Part shown: one piece after another, positions 33,463-44,408 of the stretch
Position numbering within the stretch: the stretch's first letter is position 1
Layout of the letters: every line of letters begins with the position of its first letter
Translations under genes and position numbers: made by a program
The notes under the pieces: generated by a model
What the model saw: the letters and a program-made list of their open reading frames with translations, nothing else
What the model was told of the DNA's origin: nothing
Databases searched by the model: none
Assembly: GCA_037043015.1 (NCBI GenBank)
Contig: CM073327.1
Coordinates: forward strand, 11,762,727 to 11,826,726
DNA from: Bryum argenteum
Lineage: Eukaryota > Streptophyta > Bryopsida > Bryales > Bryaceae
Direction: 5' to 3'
DNA: 64,000 nt

Positions 33463-36400
33463 TCAGTCATTGATTTCATCCTCGTCTTTGGCTTCCGGCT
33501 CCGAAGGGTCTTCAGGTGCACTACCTCCTCCCTCGTCCCCGCCACAGAAGCGGAGCACGAAGGTGGAGAAGATCTTGACTGCCTTGAAAACATCTGCAGG
33601 CCTCTTCTCTTTCAGCATTTCCTCCAATTCAGTTTGCATGTCCTTATAATCCTTCCGGTCCACTGCGTCCGCAATCTTCTCTTCGTTTATATCACCCTGG
33701 ATCTGTGCATACCATCCCAAAATCCCAACGTATGGTTATCATGTAACATATAACAACAATTCCATCAACCTGTTCCAAATTACAATTCAAACAACATATT
33801 GTCATCTTATAGGTCAGGTTGACATGTTTTGAGTCTAGCTTTCGTAATTTCTGGTAATCAGAAAGCAAGACGTGCCATTAAGTAAGAGTTCTTTCCATGC
33901 TCACTAAGATTGCTAGGGAAGATTTCACATACTTCATATCACAAAATGAAACATCACGTAATCATGGATGTATTTGAAGTGTTCGAGCAATATAAATTTA
34001 AGTATGGTACTAAATGGCACAATTTGAGAATGCAAACTGGCATAATTGGAAACGAAGAAAGATGATAGATTCTAGAGTAGAAAGTGATTAAGGAATGGGA
34101 AATTACTCTAGATTTTGTATTGTATGACAAGATAGAGTAGCTGAATGGCTGAGATTTGGCACTGGAAAAGCATAATCACTTGCACTCACGCAGACTGGCC
34201 CATCAAAATGTCAATGGAATAATGCCCAATTTGATGGAATTGAGGTATGGAATTGAGGTATGCCAAGCGTATTAAATTAGTCTTTCAAGAGTGCAACTCT
34301 TTCGATCAGCTGAGATAAGGTAAGCTCATGTGTACCCTCCAAATCTTAACGATAGGAGTACTTTCACAAGAGACAATTGCTACGCGAGGATTAAGAGTCT
34401 TTGATAGAAACACTGACCTGCGCCCAAGTCTTTTTAAGAAGCTCATAAATCATGGCCGGAGTGGCTTGGATGTCATTGGAGTGCGCCACAGTGGCAAACG
34501 CAGCAGGAGAGATGTTATCGCCACCATCAGGCATGAGCAGCAACGTCTCCCGAAACATGCGCAACGCCTTCTTCTCCGTTACGGATGAATCTGCCGTCTC
34601 GATGATCCCTCGGAACTCTGTGAAAGTTAACACACCGTCCTGGTTCGCATCGCCAGCTTTGAATAGTGTCTCTAATGCTGCACTCTATTGCCCCACCCCC
34701 CATTCACACCAAGAGTTCGAGCCCATACACACAATCAGCATCATCTTACAAGTGACTTAAATCACACCAAAAGGTCATTTTGCAACATATGCTAAAGATT
34801 ATTAGTTGCCCACTTCTTCTTTAGTCATCGCTGCAACAGCTTTCGTCGACGCTTTTGGTTTTGAAGCAGGCTTCTTGGTATCAGTCTGCGTGCATACATT
34901 CGAATCAGCACAAACACGAGGGATCAATATAAATTCAGAATTGATACCAGTAGTAAAGAAAAGAGCAACTTCGATTGTCAACAGAAAAGAAGAAGTTATC
35001 ATTGAAGCATTTTAGCAGGAAGCTCACTTTGTGTGGTGCCACTTCAATAATGGCCTCCATTAACAGGTCAAAGTCGAGTTTTCTCACAGTCGGTGACTTC
35101 ACCAACTTTTGCACCTGTTACGAGAATATAAGAACGCCTGATTATCAGTAAACACGGGGATCATTGAATTCTGAAGGAGAGGAACTCAGCAGCGATGTAG
35201 TACCTCATTAGAGACTTTCTCAATAAAGCCGTTGGCAGCTGCAAATTGCTCCAAGAAATCGACTGCAACTTCCTTGCTACCTTTGAATTGGGCAAGCAGA
35301 GTTGGTTCTTCCAACAAAATGTCCGTCACGTTGGGATTCGTGTTGATGAACGTTCCATCTTCGTTCTCCGTTGGAAATAGAACTCCGACTTTGCTCTGTG
35401 CCCTCGCCAAGCATCTCAAATATAAATAGAAATCAGGCTCCCCGTAGCCTCGAAATGGATCAAATCCACAAAATTGTTGGAAGAGCCGCAACTGCAAAGC
35501 ATCCATTGACACCACATGAGCTTATGAAACATGTATTGAAATGAATCAAACAAGAACGATAGAATTGATAGCAAATGTGATCAAGAAATAGAAGAATCAA
35601 AATGTGGGACAAAAATGGGTCAACCAAGTCTGGGTGATTCTTTGACAACAGACCAAATTGTAGGAATCAGTTGCAGGCGAAGAGTATCGGGAAAGTAGAT
35701 CCTTCATTACGAGTGAGAAAGGAAGATTCATACCTTGTGACATTTGTCTATGCCTTTAGTCATCATCTGCTTGATCCTCCGGAAAACTCCATGGATGGCC
35801 GATTCTGCCAGTCCTTTCAGACCATAAGCATTAAGCATGTAGTCATATAGAAACTCGCATGCATTTTGCCGTTCATTTCCTTGAAGGTCGTCAACAGCAT
35901 CAGCTTCAATCTTTTTTTGATAGACTGCATCCACAAGTCTGACCACCTGCACAAAGCAAGATGCAAACATACTCAAAAATCAGGGATGGATGGTCTCACC
36001 AAAGAAAAATAATGTACGAACTGTTGAGAGTCCAGGAGTAGTTGACTGTAACATACTTGGTGCTCATTGAACAACTTGACCACTTTTGGAGGTGGATTTA
36101 TCTTCATCATCTTGGAGAATCCAAGTGGTATATTAGGCAGATCCTTCGGCTTTGTGCTGCGTGCCAAATATAACAATCAGTTAGATCAAAATCATCTCAT
36201 CAACAATAAACAAGACAAATAATTGTGCTAATTTCAAGTATGAACCCTGGAAAACATTAGATCATACAATTTGTTTGGTGGCTTCTTATGGCGTGCCAAC
36301 AACTCTTGCACAACAGAGACCAACTTTTCTTGACGTGTTTTGGAGTCCTCGAATCCACGTTGTAGTTTTCCCCACCTGATAAATCTCAACTTTCATATTT

Positions 36401-39400
36401 AGAAACTGAATTGATGAATGACATATAGTTTGTTGCAACAAATAACAATACATCCTGGGCCACCATTAAGTATGAGCCTCTGCATTTGAGACAAAGGAGT
36501 ACCTAGACTTCTTCTTGCCACTTCCTTCTTCACTGTCAACTGACTCGTCCTCGCCATCAATGAGCTTCAAGCTACGGAACCTTCCGAGCAAGCCCGTAAG
36601 CTTCTCAGACATGACATTTTCGAGTTGGTCCTCAGGAACATGCTCGAGGATATGAAGGCTGTCCACAGCGAGGCTCTTAAGAGCCTGTCTACTGAGGGTT
36701 CCCATGTCGAGTTGCTCAGCATTGTCATCAGTAGCCTCTAACATGGCGATATCTGCAGCCAGTAAACCAGTCACCTCGGGCTCCTTGGGAGTTGCCGGTG
36801 GTTCTTCTCCATCTGCAAGATCTCGATGCACCACCCCACCTGCGAGCTGAAACTCTTCCATGATCGCAGTGTACATTCGTGCTGGAGCTGTAACTGGCCT
36901 CTTCAGAATGTTGAAAAACAGACTTTGCCCTTTTGTGTCTGGATCTGTCTGTGCTCCCATGTCTGCATGTAACCCGTCGGCGTGCATGAAACGCTCGGAG
37001 ATTTTTCCCGGATCGTAAGAGTCTTCTGCCCGTTGGCTACCTTCAGGACCTCCTCCTTGACTACCTGGAGTTCCTGCACCAACAGGACCTCCGGGACTGC
37101 CTGGACTGTGTGGACTGATTACTCCTTGATCTCCTCCTCCTTGCTTTGAAGCTCCATCTCGTGTGTCTGTTCCTCCTCCACGAGCACCGTCTTCGCTCTC
37201 AAAATCCCCTCCTGCTGATGAATATGTCAAGTAAGTGTTCGCATTATAGAAGTTAGGGTCAAGTAATCAAACGATGTTGCTTTCATACGACTCCATTTTA
37301 TGCTAATATGTATTGGATCACAAACAAGATGTTCCAACTTTGAGATAACTGGATGTCCTAAGACTGTGTGGTCCTTTATTGTGACTATGTGTATTCGGGC
37401 ACTCTTATTACACTGACGCATTTCTATGAGAATTTCCATAATTATGAAGTAAATCAATCTGGTCTCCAATACAGGGCCCAGGTTCGGATAAGCAATACCT
37501 TTTCCTCTCTGGTGAGATTTTCCGGAGGCAAAAGTTCCATCACCTCCCTCTTCAAAATCTTCACCACCATCACCACCACCATGTCCTCCATGTTTTCCTG
37601 GTGCTGTCGATCCCTTCGTGCGATCACCTTTTCCATGACCTTTTCCATGGCCATCACCAGCACAAAGACGACATCGTTTCAGAGTAGTCCATAGGAGCTC
37701 TTTTTCTCGAAGCTCCGCTTCATTCACCTCAAGCTGATGTGTGGTTGTTGCTAGCTCGTCCATGAGATGATCAATCTGCCGTTTGTCAGTGTTTATGGTG
37801 TCTTGCACCGAGGCACTTTCTCTCAGTATTCCTAGTAGCTTAGGCTCAACTCGAATCATCACCTGAACATTCAATCAAGCAGTAAAAAATGGGAGATCAA
37901 GACAACTAACCACCCATCATTGCTCTAACTAATCAAGAACTGTATGAACTATTATTTCATGGCTGAAAATTGTGTGATATATCTGCCTTCCTTAGAGAAC
38001 ATTGACATTATTATAAGATATGTTTTAGTATTGGTCCTCGCTCTGCTGCTCACAACTTCAGATCACCTCATATCGAATGACTAATCACAACTCCCACCTT
38101 AATGTTACAAATCATTTTGTGTCACTTTAAGTGATGATTAGATTATTCATGAAGAAATTCATTCAATCAGTACTCAATGAATGATAATATTGTATTTGCG
38201 ACACCTATAGAAACGTGAATAACACTTACTTTTGATGATAATGGAGTTGGAGGAATGTTCAGAAAGACCTGACTAAAAAGACGTAGAATCTGCCGCCAAA
38301 CATGAAGCAGCATGTCTCCCCTCTCTTCACATTGGAGGCGTACCTGATCCACACAAGAGAAAGGTCACTGTAAGACATTGCCATCATCAACATGCAGACC
38401 TTACTTATTTTCAACAACACAAAGAAAGTGGCACTCATGGCAAATATGTTGATAACTAGTGGAAGAACGATCTCTCAGAGGTTGCAAAGAGATACATGTT
38501 CAGTACCTGGCGCACAATTTCCAAAAATGCAATGGAATGCAGAACAAAAGCAGACACAACATCAGCAAATCGTCCATCATAGTCCTCGCAATCGTTTTGG
38601 TGCATCGCGTATCTAAGCCATTCTCCTAATAGTTCAATTTTCTCCTTATTCGCTGGCTGTATCATTGACAGATTGATGTTATCAAACAATTCTGCACATT
38701 ATAAGTTCTCAATTATGTGATAGAATCAATGTAGAGGTAGATCCGACCTGGAGGGCAGGAAACAGCACTATAAACCACCGCTTATCATTAAAAGAGAGAT
38801 GACTTCTTCTTGTTTCTCCCAGCAGCTACATATATCCTTGCAGAACCAGTGTATTTTGAGTCGATCTCATCTCAGATAACAATCATTCACATTTATAATT
38901 GAAAGAAAAGAAGAGGCGAGTAATAAGCAAATGTAGAGTAACAAGCAAAAACAGCAAACCTTTAGATTTGGATCATCTATTCCGAAGCTTGTTCTCTGAA
39001 CTTGCCCACACAACGGGCATAAAGAAGCTCCTAAGCCAAAGACAGGCGATAAACTCCCTTGGCGATCTCGTTCAAATCCCTGGAACAACAGCGACCTAAA
39101 GCAAGAAGATCATATAACCAGTGACGATACTGAATCTTTTTGCAACACAAATATGTAAAGAAAGGATCGAATAAAGCATCATAATGTAACTACCAGATAC
39201 TGCAAAAGTACCTGAAATATTTTTGAAGGACTCCGGCTTCTCTTCCTCTCTGAAGCAGCTTCTTTACTACGAGCCTGCTCTTCCTTTTCTTGTTCACTTA
39301 TTTCAACAGGAACGCCAGTTTCCTCTTCCAAGGCCATCTCCGGAGACTTGCTATGGACTGGCTCATTGAAGTGAACGAGGAGACCCGTCACTCGATCGAG

Positions 39401-40604
39401 TAACGTCTTGTCCTTGATCAAGGTTTCTGCTTCTGAAGGTACCGGCATCTGCAGTTCTTCTCGAGCTTTCCATTCTGCCCTAACTTCGCGAACATGATCA
39501 CCTGCAAATTGAGGCACCAACTCCATCTGGATGCAACAAGCACATGTCAAGTGAATGATTTTGGACAGAATTCAATGAGCTTCAGTTAGAGAATACTAAC
39601 TTGGTCAAAGAGATCACGAAGCTGAAGATCTTTCCGGCACATGACCTGCAACAGCCACTGTTTAGCATTGACCGGCACGATGACAGTGCTAACTCGAGCT
39701 TTCGGTGCAAGAGTGATATACTTGTTGCTGACTCGAGGGGGTTGAGTTCCGTCGATGTTGGTTGATGCCATAACGGATCTCACAAACGCACTTCGTCTAT
39801 GGCTACTCAAAACTTCACCGAATATGCTTAGGGCCCGCAGACTTGATCGACGAGACTCTCCTCTCATATCTGCAAGGTACTGAGGTATTTTCATTGCTAA
39901 AGCTTCCACACGAAGCTTTTCAGTGATGGATGCCGGTTGCCGTGTTGCATCTCGCCAATGATCATCTCCCGGAACCCGTGGGGTTGTAATGATCGAACGC
40001 CCTTCCTCAATATGCAACTCTCCTTCAAAGTGCTTTCCTCGCTCCAAGGAGTACGGGCTCTGTGACATTCGCCGTCTTTCACCTGCCCGAGTAAAAGTGA
40101 GTGGTAATCTTTGAATGGAGATGAAAGCATTTTTGGAAGGATACGTTGCGCACCTGGGAGGTTGACCGAAGATGTTCGTCTAAGGAAAGGGAATGGCAGA
40201 GATTCACGAGGCTGCACAGGCACGGAAGCTGAAAACCTAACACTTCGTCTGATATCCTCGCCTTCGCCATCGGCTTCCTCAAGCTGTTGTTCCCTCTTTG
40301 ATCCTGGAGATCTTCCTCGAGACACTGCCCTGCTCACAGGAGAGGGAGAGCGAGATAATGGAGATCGGATCGAAGCCGGTGTTTCAATATGCCTGTCATC
40401 TTGCCTTGCTTTGATGAGATCCTCATAATCCACCCAGCTTATTTCTCTTGAATGCCTCGATCCTGGTGTTGATAGGCTTCCTTTTCTCTCGGCATTTCGT
40501 ATACCTGAAGTCGGTGTCGTACTTTGCGGCTTTATTTCAGATGGTCTTCTTTCACTTTCTCTTCGAAATGCTGGAGCGACCACCGTCTTCCTCTCCTTCG
40601 TCAT
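33463..40604 (-). CDS. EF-hand protein related to TSNAXIP1-type ciliary proteins
   Basis: Sixteen exons with GT-AG borders join in phase, about 1,365 residues. Approximate exons (high to low): 40604-40154, 40082-39601, 39526-39212, 39079-38960, 38656-38507, 38343-38230, 37862-37499, 37214-36503, 36375-36246, 36149-36057, 35946-35734, 35491-35204, 35114-35028, 34885-34814, 34684-34418, 33702-33463. The N-terminus is basic and Ser/Arg-rich. Exon 7 holds a short coiled region then a Gly/His-rich tract; exon 8 is Gly/Pro-rich. The conserved part is exons 10-15: PPPKVVKLFNEHQ, then NACEFLYDYMLNAYGL, RLFQQFCGFDPFRGYGEPDFY and one canonical EF-hand loop DANQDGVLTFTE. The order (helical 'Y-x-KK...FLYDY', 'FY-x-YL', EF-hand) resembles animal TSNAXIP1, a sperm/cilium protein. 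Function in motile sperm is inferred. Some exon edges (5, 10) are uncertain. Confidence 0.7.
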
Positions 40605-41875
40605 CTTTCTTATGGCTCAATCAATCAATCAGACGCCTTCTATCATCAATATATCCACAAGCCACAGCAGCATTTCACAAGAAAAAACTCTCTGCATGCG
40701 TTTGTCACACAAGTATATGCTACTTTTCAGAATCCACTGTATCTTCTTTTATCATGTACGCAATCTCACAAAATTTGAGAATTTTACAGCAATATGTGCT
40801 GCTATCGAATTCCTCCACGGGTAGAAGAAGATCAAGAATATGCAAATGGAAAAAGAAATGCACCGATTTTCAGTTACGAACTGGAGGACTTCAATCAGAG
40901 CAACTCTTCTACTTTCTTTTGTCTACGGACTCAGAAACATACAAACATCCTCAAACTGCATTTAGATGAGGAATAAAAGCCAAATCTGTGTGCAGTTGTT
41001 CCGGATTGACCTAATTCAGTAGCGTACCATGAGCTGAAAGAATTCGGTGCGACATTTTTGCGACATTTAAGATCTCTGATTCCGCGGCACTCGGTTCCAA
41101 GTGCCTTCCATTCAACCGTTACAAGTCCCTTCATCGGTCTCCGACCGGCTTTCGGCTGAATGTGGTCAAGCTTCTACATGGACTCCTCTTCTCGGAAAGG
41201 GCGCCGTCAACTGTGTTGCATTCCCGTGATTTGTGTGATTTGGATATTGTGAAATTTGAGACAACTTACATAATCGCCCCCTTCTCCCTCTCTAATATCA
41301 CACCTCCAACCTCTCTGACATAACTTCATCGTCCTTTTCATCTTAAGTCCAACCTATTGTGACCAATATAGGATACCGTTACAATTTACTTTGTAATAGT
41401 AGATACTATGACTCAAGGTAATATTATTAAAGGTTCAAAGATGTTTCATTATTAAATGTGAATTTATGTTGAATATTTTGAATATTATTTTGAATATTTT
41501 GAAACAGAAGAGTTGTTAATGTGTTGTAGATGGTTTTTGCAAACCAAATTACTAAATACCATACGTCAATTTATTGTTATAACACTAATCTTTAAGATAG
41601 AATATCAAATGCTAGATCATGAAACTTTAAGGAAAAAGAGGGATCTTGCGGGATTGGTTGAAACCACTCGCTTCAAGAAAAGGAAGAGAGCATTCATTGC
41701 AATGGCCGCCAAAATTAAAGACTGATCTCAAAACTATTACAAAAGAGTCCACTATTCCACCATCCAGAAATAACACTAATCTTTTCATAACATCAACAAC
41801 TACTTCTTGTGTAATATACCTATACACTTTGAATATTTAAAAATTGATTCATTTTGCTAAGTTATACAACAGTTA
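40605..41875. other. Intergenic between divergent genes
   Basis: Contains the upstream region of the EF-hand gene. Open frames at 40.45-40.98 kb (plus) overlap one another and lack motifs; they are probably promoter or 5' untranslated DNA of the minus-strand gene. Confidence 0.4.
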
Positions 41876-41877
41876 GA

Positions 41878-42175
41878 AAGCCTAAAATGGAAAAAGTCCC
41901 ATAGTGGAGCTTCAGTAATCTTCACTAAGAGGTACATAATAGCTTCGCCACAAATGGTACAATTTTAGTTAGTAACAGATATTATATGGTGTCACTTTAG
42001 GGCACAATTTGAGAAAAATCTTCAACTTTAAAAATACATAACTCAGTGTAAAAGAGTCCAAATTTGATGAATCCACTTGCTCTATGCACAAAAATTACTT
42101 ACACTAATTACATCCAAATAGATTTCCTACACTAGAAATTGAGTCATTATTGAGCACCTTACTCGTTGGTGGTCA
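41878..42175. repeat. Repeat shared with 51.64-51.95 kb
   Basis: AGTAATCTTCACT, GTACATAATAGCTTC, GTCACTTTAGGGCAC, ATTCCACTTGCTCT-like and TAGATTT...GAAAATTG landmarks occur in the same order in both places. In the 51-kb copy the ends resemble CCTAWAATGGCGCA inverted repeats, so it is probably a non-autonomous DNA element. Confidence 0.65.
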
Positions 42176-42181
42176 AAGTTC

Positions 42182-42406
42182 ACTACACTAAATTTGATAA
42201 TTAGTGTTAGATTATTATAAGATTTGAAAATGCTATAAGTTTTTACTTTTGTTTAAAAAAATTTACCAAGAGCATTGATTCTGATACTATATAAGGACCC
42301 CCATCTTGGCCAATAGAGTGGGTAAAATTATTGAACAACAGTAAAAACTTATAACATGTTTATGTAAATTAGTGTAACTAACACTAATTATCAAATTTAG
42401 TGTAGT
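42182..42406. mobile_element. Foldback MITE, 225 bp, upstream of the LEA_2 gene
   Basis: The 28 bases at each end (42,182-42,209 and 42,379-42,406, beginning ACTACACTAAATTTG) are perfect inverted repeats, and the inner bases (ATAAGTTTTTACT and inverse) extend the pairing. It lies about 330 bases before the start codon of the LEA_2 gene. No clear target duplication. Confidence 0.8.
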
Positions 42407-42739
42407 CCTCGTGTGTAACTTATGCTTCTCCTCCACATCACAAGCGGCTCCTTTCGAAGCAAAAAGATATCTGATGGTCACCAATGAGAGGGAGCGCCAC
42501 TTGGCATCCGACGTGTCACCAGGGGCAAGCTCCCACAAGGACGCCAGTTGGCATGCTCTCACCCCATCCCATGGTCCTCCAGTCCCTTTGTTACTGAACT
42601 CCTTCACCTCCCTCGCCTCCCTCACGAAATAATTGAAGCTTCCCAGTTCAATTGCTCCGCGACCATTTTCGATCACTGACAGGCAGCGCCAGAACCCCGA
42701 AAATCGTCGCCATTTCCAGAGAGCCATCGTACAGAGCAA

Positions 42740-43675
42740 ATGGCGACTCAGAGAGCAGATCCCGAGGAAGGCTACCACGAGCTCAATTCCGAGGGGGACG
42801 GCTACTACGGCCTGCCCCCCTACCCTGCACGCCGCAACAGGCTCTGTGGCGCCTCGCCATGGGCAATCGTACTCGTGTCATTGATTTTAGTCATTTTAGC
42901 GGGCTCAATTTTCACAGCAGGGTTTGTGTTCTACCCCACGCCGCCGGAAGTCGAGGTGAAGGACTGGAAATTGAACGGAATCAGCATTGGTACAAAGGAT
43001 ACTGGCTCGATTCTTCCATCTGTGTACTTGAATGTGAGCTTGGACGTGTTGGTGGAGATTGCAAACCCTAACCATGCGGGTTTGGTGTACGATAATGTGA
43101 CGGTGCGGATTGAGTATCGGGGTGATGAGATTGGTCAGGTGCAGTCTGAAGGCTCAAGGATTAAGGCCAGGTCCACGGCGAATCATACGGCGACTGTGGA
43201 GTTGGAAGGAAATGAAATTATTGGCAATGCGAAGGAGTTGATTGCAGATTATGCTAACGGAAAGATGCCTTTGAGGACTTATACCTCTGTTGATGGCAAT
43301 CTTCAATTGTGGTTCGTTAAGCCGCTCTTAAAGGTATCTCTCGCTCTCATTAGGGTTTTGTGCCTGTTTAGCTTGTTTTTGTTCAATTTTATGCGTTTTC
43401 GAAGCTCACCGTCTTCCTTTAGCCGTACTTCTAAGTTAAGAGTGTTCATTATGATTTTGTGTGCAAACCCTCCTGTGCATTTACGGTTAAGCCTATCAGT
43501 GACATTGTCTTTGTAGCATGGTGTGTTGCGTGTGTTGTTGCATCTCCAAGGTTATGAGGTAGTCTTTATTGTGATATTGAGTTTTGAGATGCTGTGCTTG
43601 CAGGTGACTTTAGCGTGTGATCTGGTCGTGAATCCAAAGAACAAGACAATTTTGAGTCAAGAATGTGGCTTTTAG
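42740..43675 (+). CDS. LEA_2 (LEA14/NDR1-like) membrane protein
   Basis: Two exons, 42,740-43,333 and 43,604-43,675, joined at AAG|GTATCT...TTGCAG|GTGAC in phase 0, give 221 residues. The N-terminus is polar and acidic (PEEGYHELNSEGDG) with a Tyr/Pro-rich segment, then one transmembrane helix at about residues 37-60 (WAIVLVSLILVILAGSIF). The outside part is a LEA_2 domain: LNGISIG, LDVLVEIANPNHAGLVYDN, VRIEYRGDEIG, ending TLACDLVVNPKNKT. LEA_2/NDR1-like proteins sit in plant membranes with the beta-sandwich on the outer face and act in stress, cell-wall or immune contexts. Length and layout fit. Without the second exon the frame runs into the intron. It is convergent with the TRM-like gene. 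Confidence 0.9.
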
Positions 43676-44408
43676 AACATCGGCACTTCGGTAATGAAGA
43701 GTGTACAGAGCATGCACAGCGTTCACCGCATTCTTAAGGTTGTGTATATAAGATATGATCTATTCAGGTAGTTCGCAGATTCGTTGATAACTTAGGAAAT
43801 CTTTGACTCATCAGATACCTCAACGTTTTTGTTAGTAGAGTTGGAACTTGTAAAGTGAGTGACTAAATGTCATTGATTGAGTTAAATTCATTCAATAAAT
43901 CTTAGGATGCTCAGGTATAGATATGTTTTCAAATCAATACAGGTTGAGAAGCTCTGAACTTCTTATTGCAAAAGTTCTCTGGAATGCCAATCTATGGGAA
44001 CTTCAGTAGATGGTACGAGAACTTTTGTAACCAGTTCCAATCTCAACCTCCAGTTTCTAATACCGTGAAAGCTTTAAACACCATTGCCTTGTAAAGAACA
44101 TCTAATGAGGCTTCGTGTACAGAAGCTTGTTCCTGCCGATCACCACTGCAAAAATTGGGATGGCTTCGTCTCATTTGAGTAAGACAGAATTCTTCTTTTG
44201 TAGAATTCCAATACATACAACGATTTTAATTTTGACCTGCAACCCATGAAGAAGCTCTATCAGTGCAAGTCATTCTCGAGAAATTATATTACAGAATATT
44301 CGAAGTACGGAATGAGATGAAGAAAATGTTATGTAAAGACTTACATGGAGATTGCAGCCAAGTTGCTTCGGCTCGAAAGCATTTTGCCAAGAAAACCATG
44401 GGTGTGTT
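43676..44408. other. Convergent intergenic region
   Basis: Holds the 3' ends of the LEA_2 (plus) and TRM-like (minus) genes. No further gene seen. Confidence 0.5.

Noticed and set aside
33990..34270. Relative of the 257-bp MITE in an intron of the EF-hand gene
   Set aside because: AATTTGATGGAATTGAGG and TGGCACAATTTGAG resemble worn MITE ends, but the match is too short and no flanking duplication is seen.
33463..40604. IP3/ryanodine receptor-like channel
   Set aside because: The helical blocks plus EF-hand first suggested a Ca2+-release channel, but there is no transmembrane pore segment, no ligand-binding trefoil, and the protein ends in a short acidic tail. A TSNAXIP1-like reading fits better.
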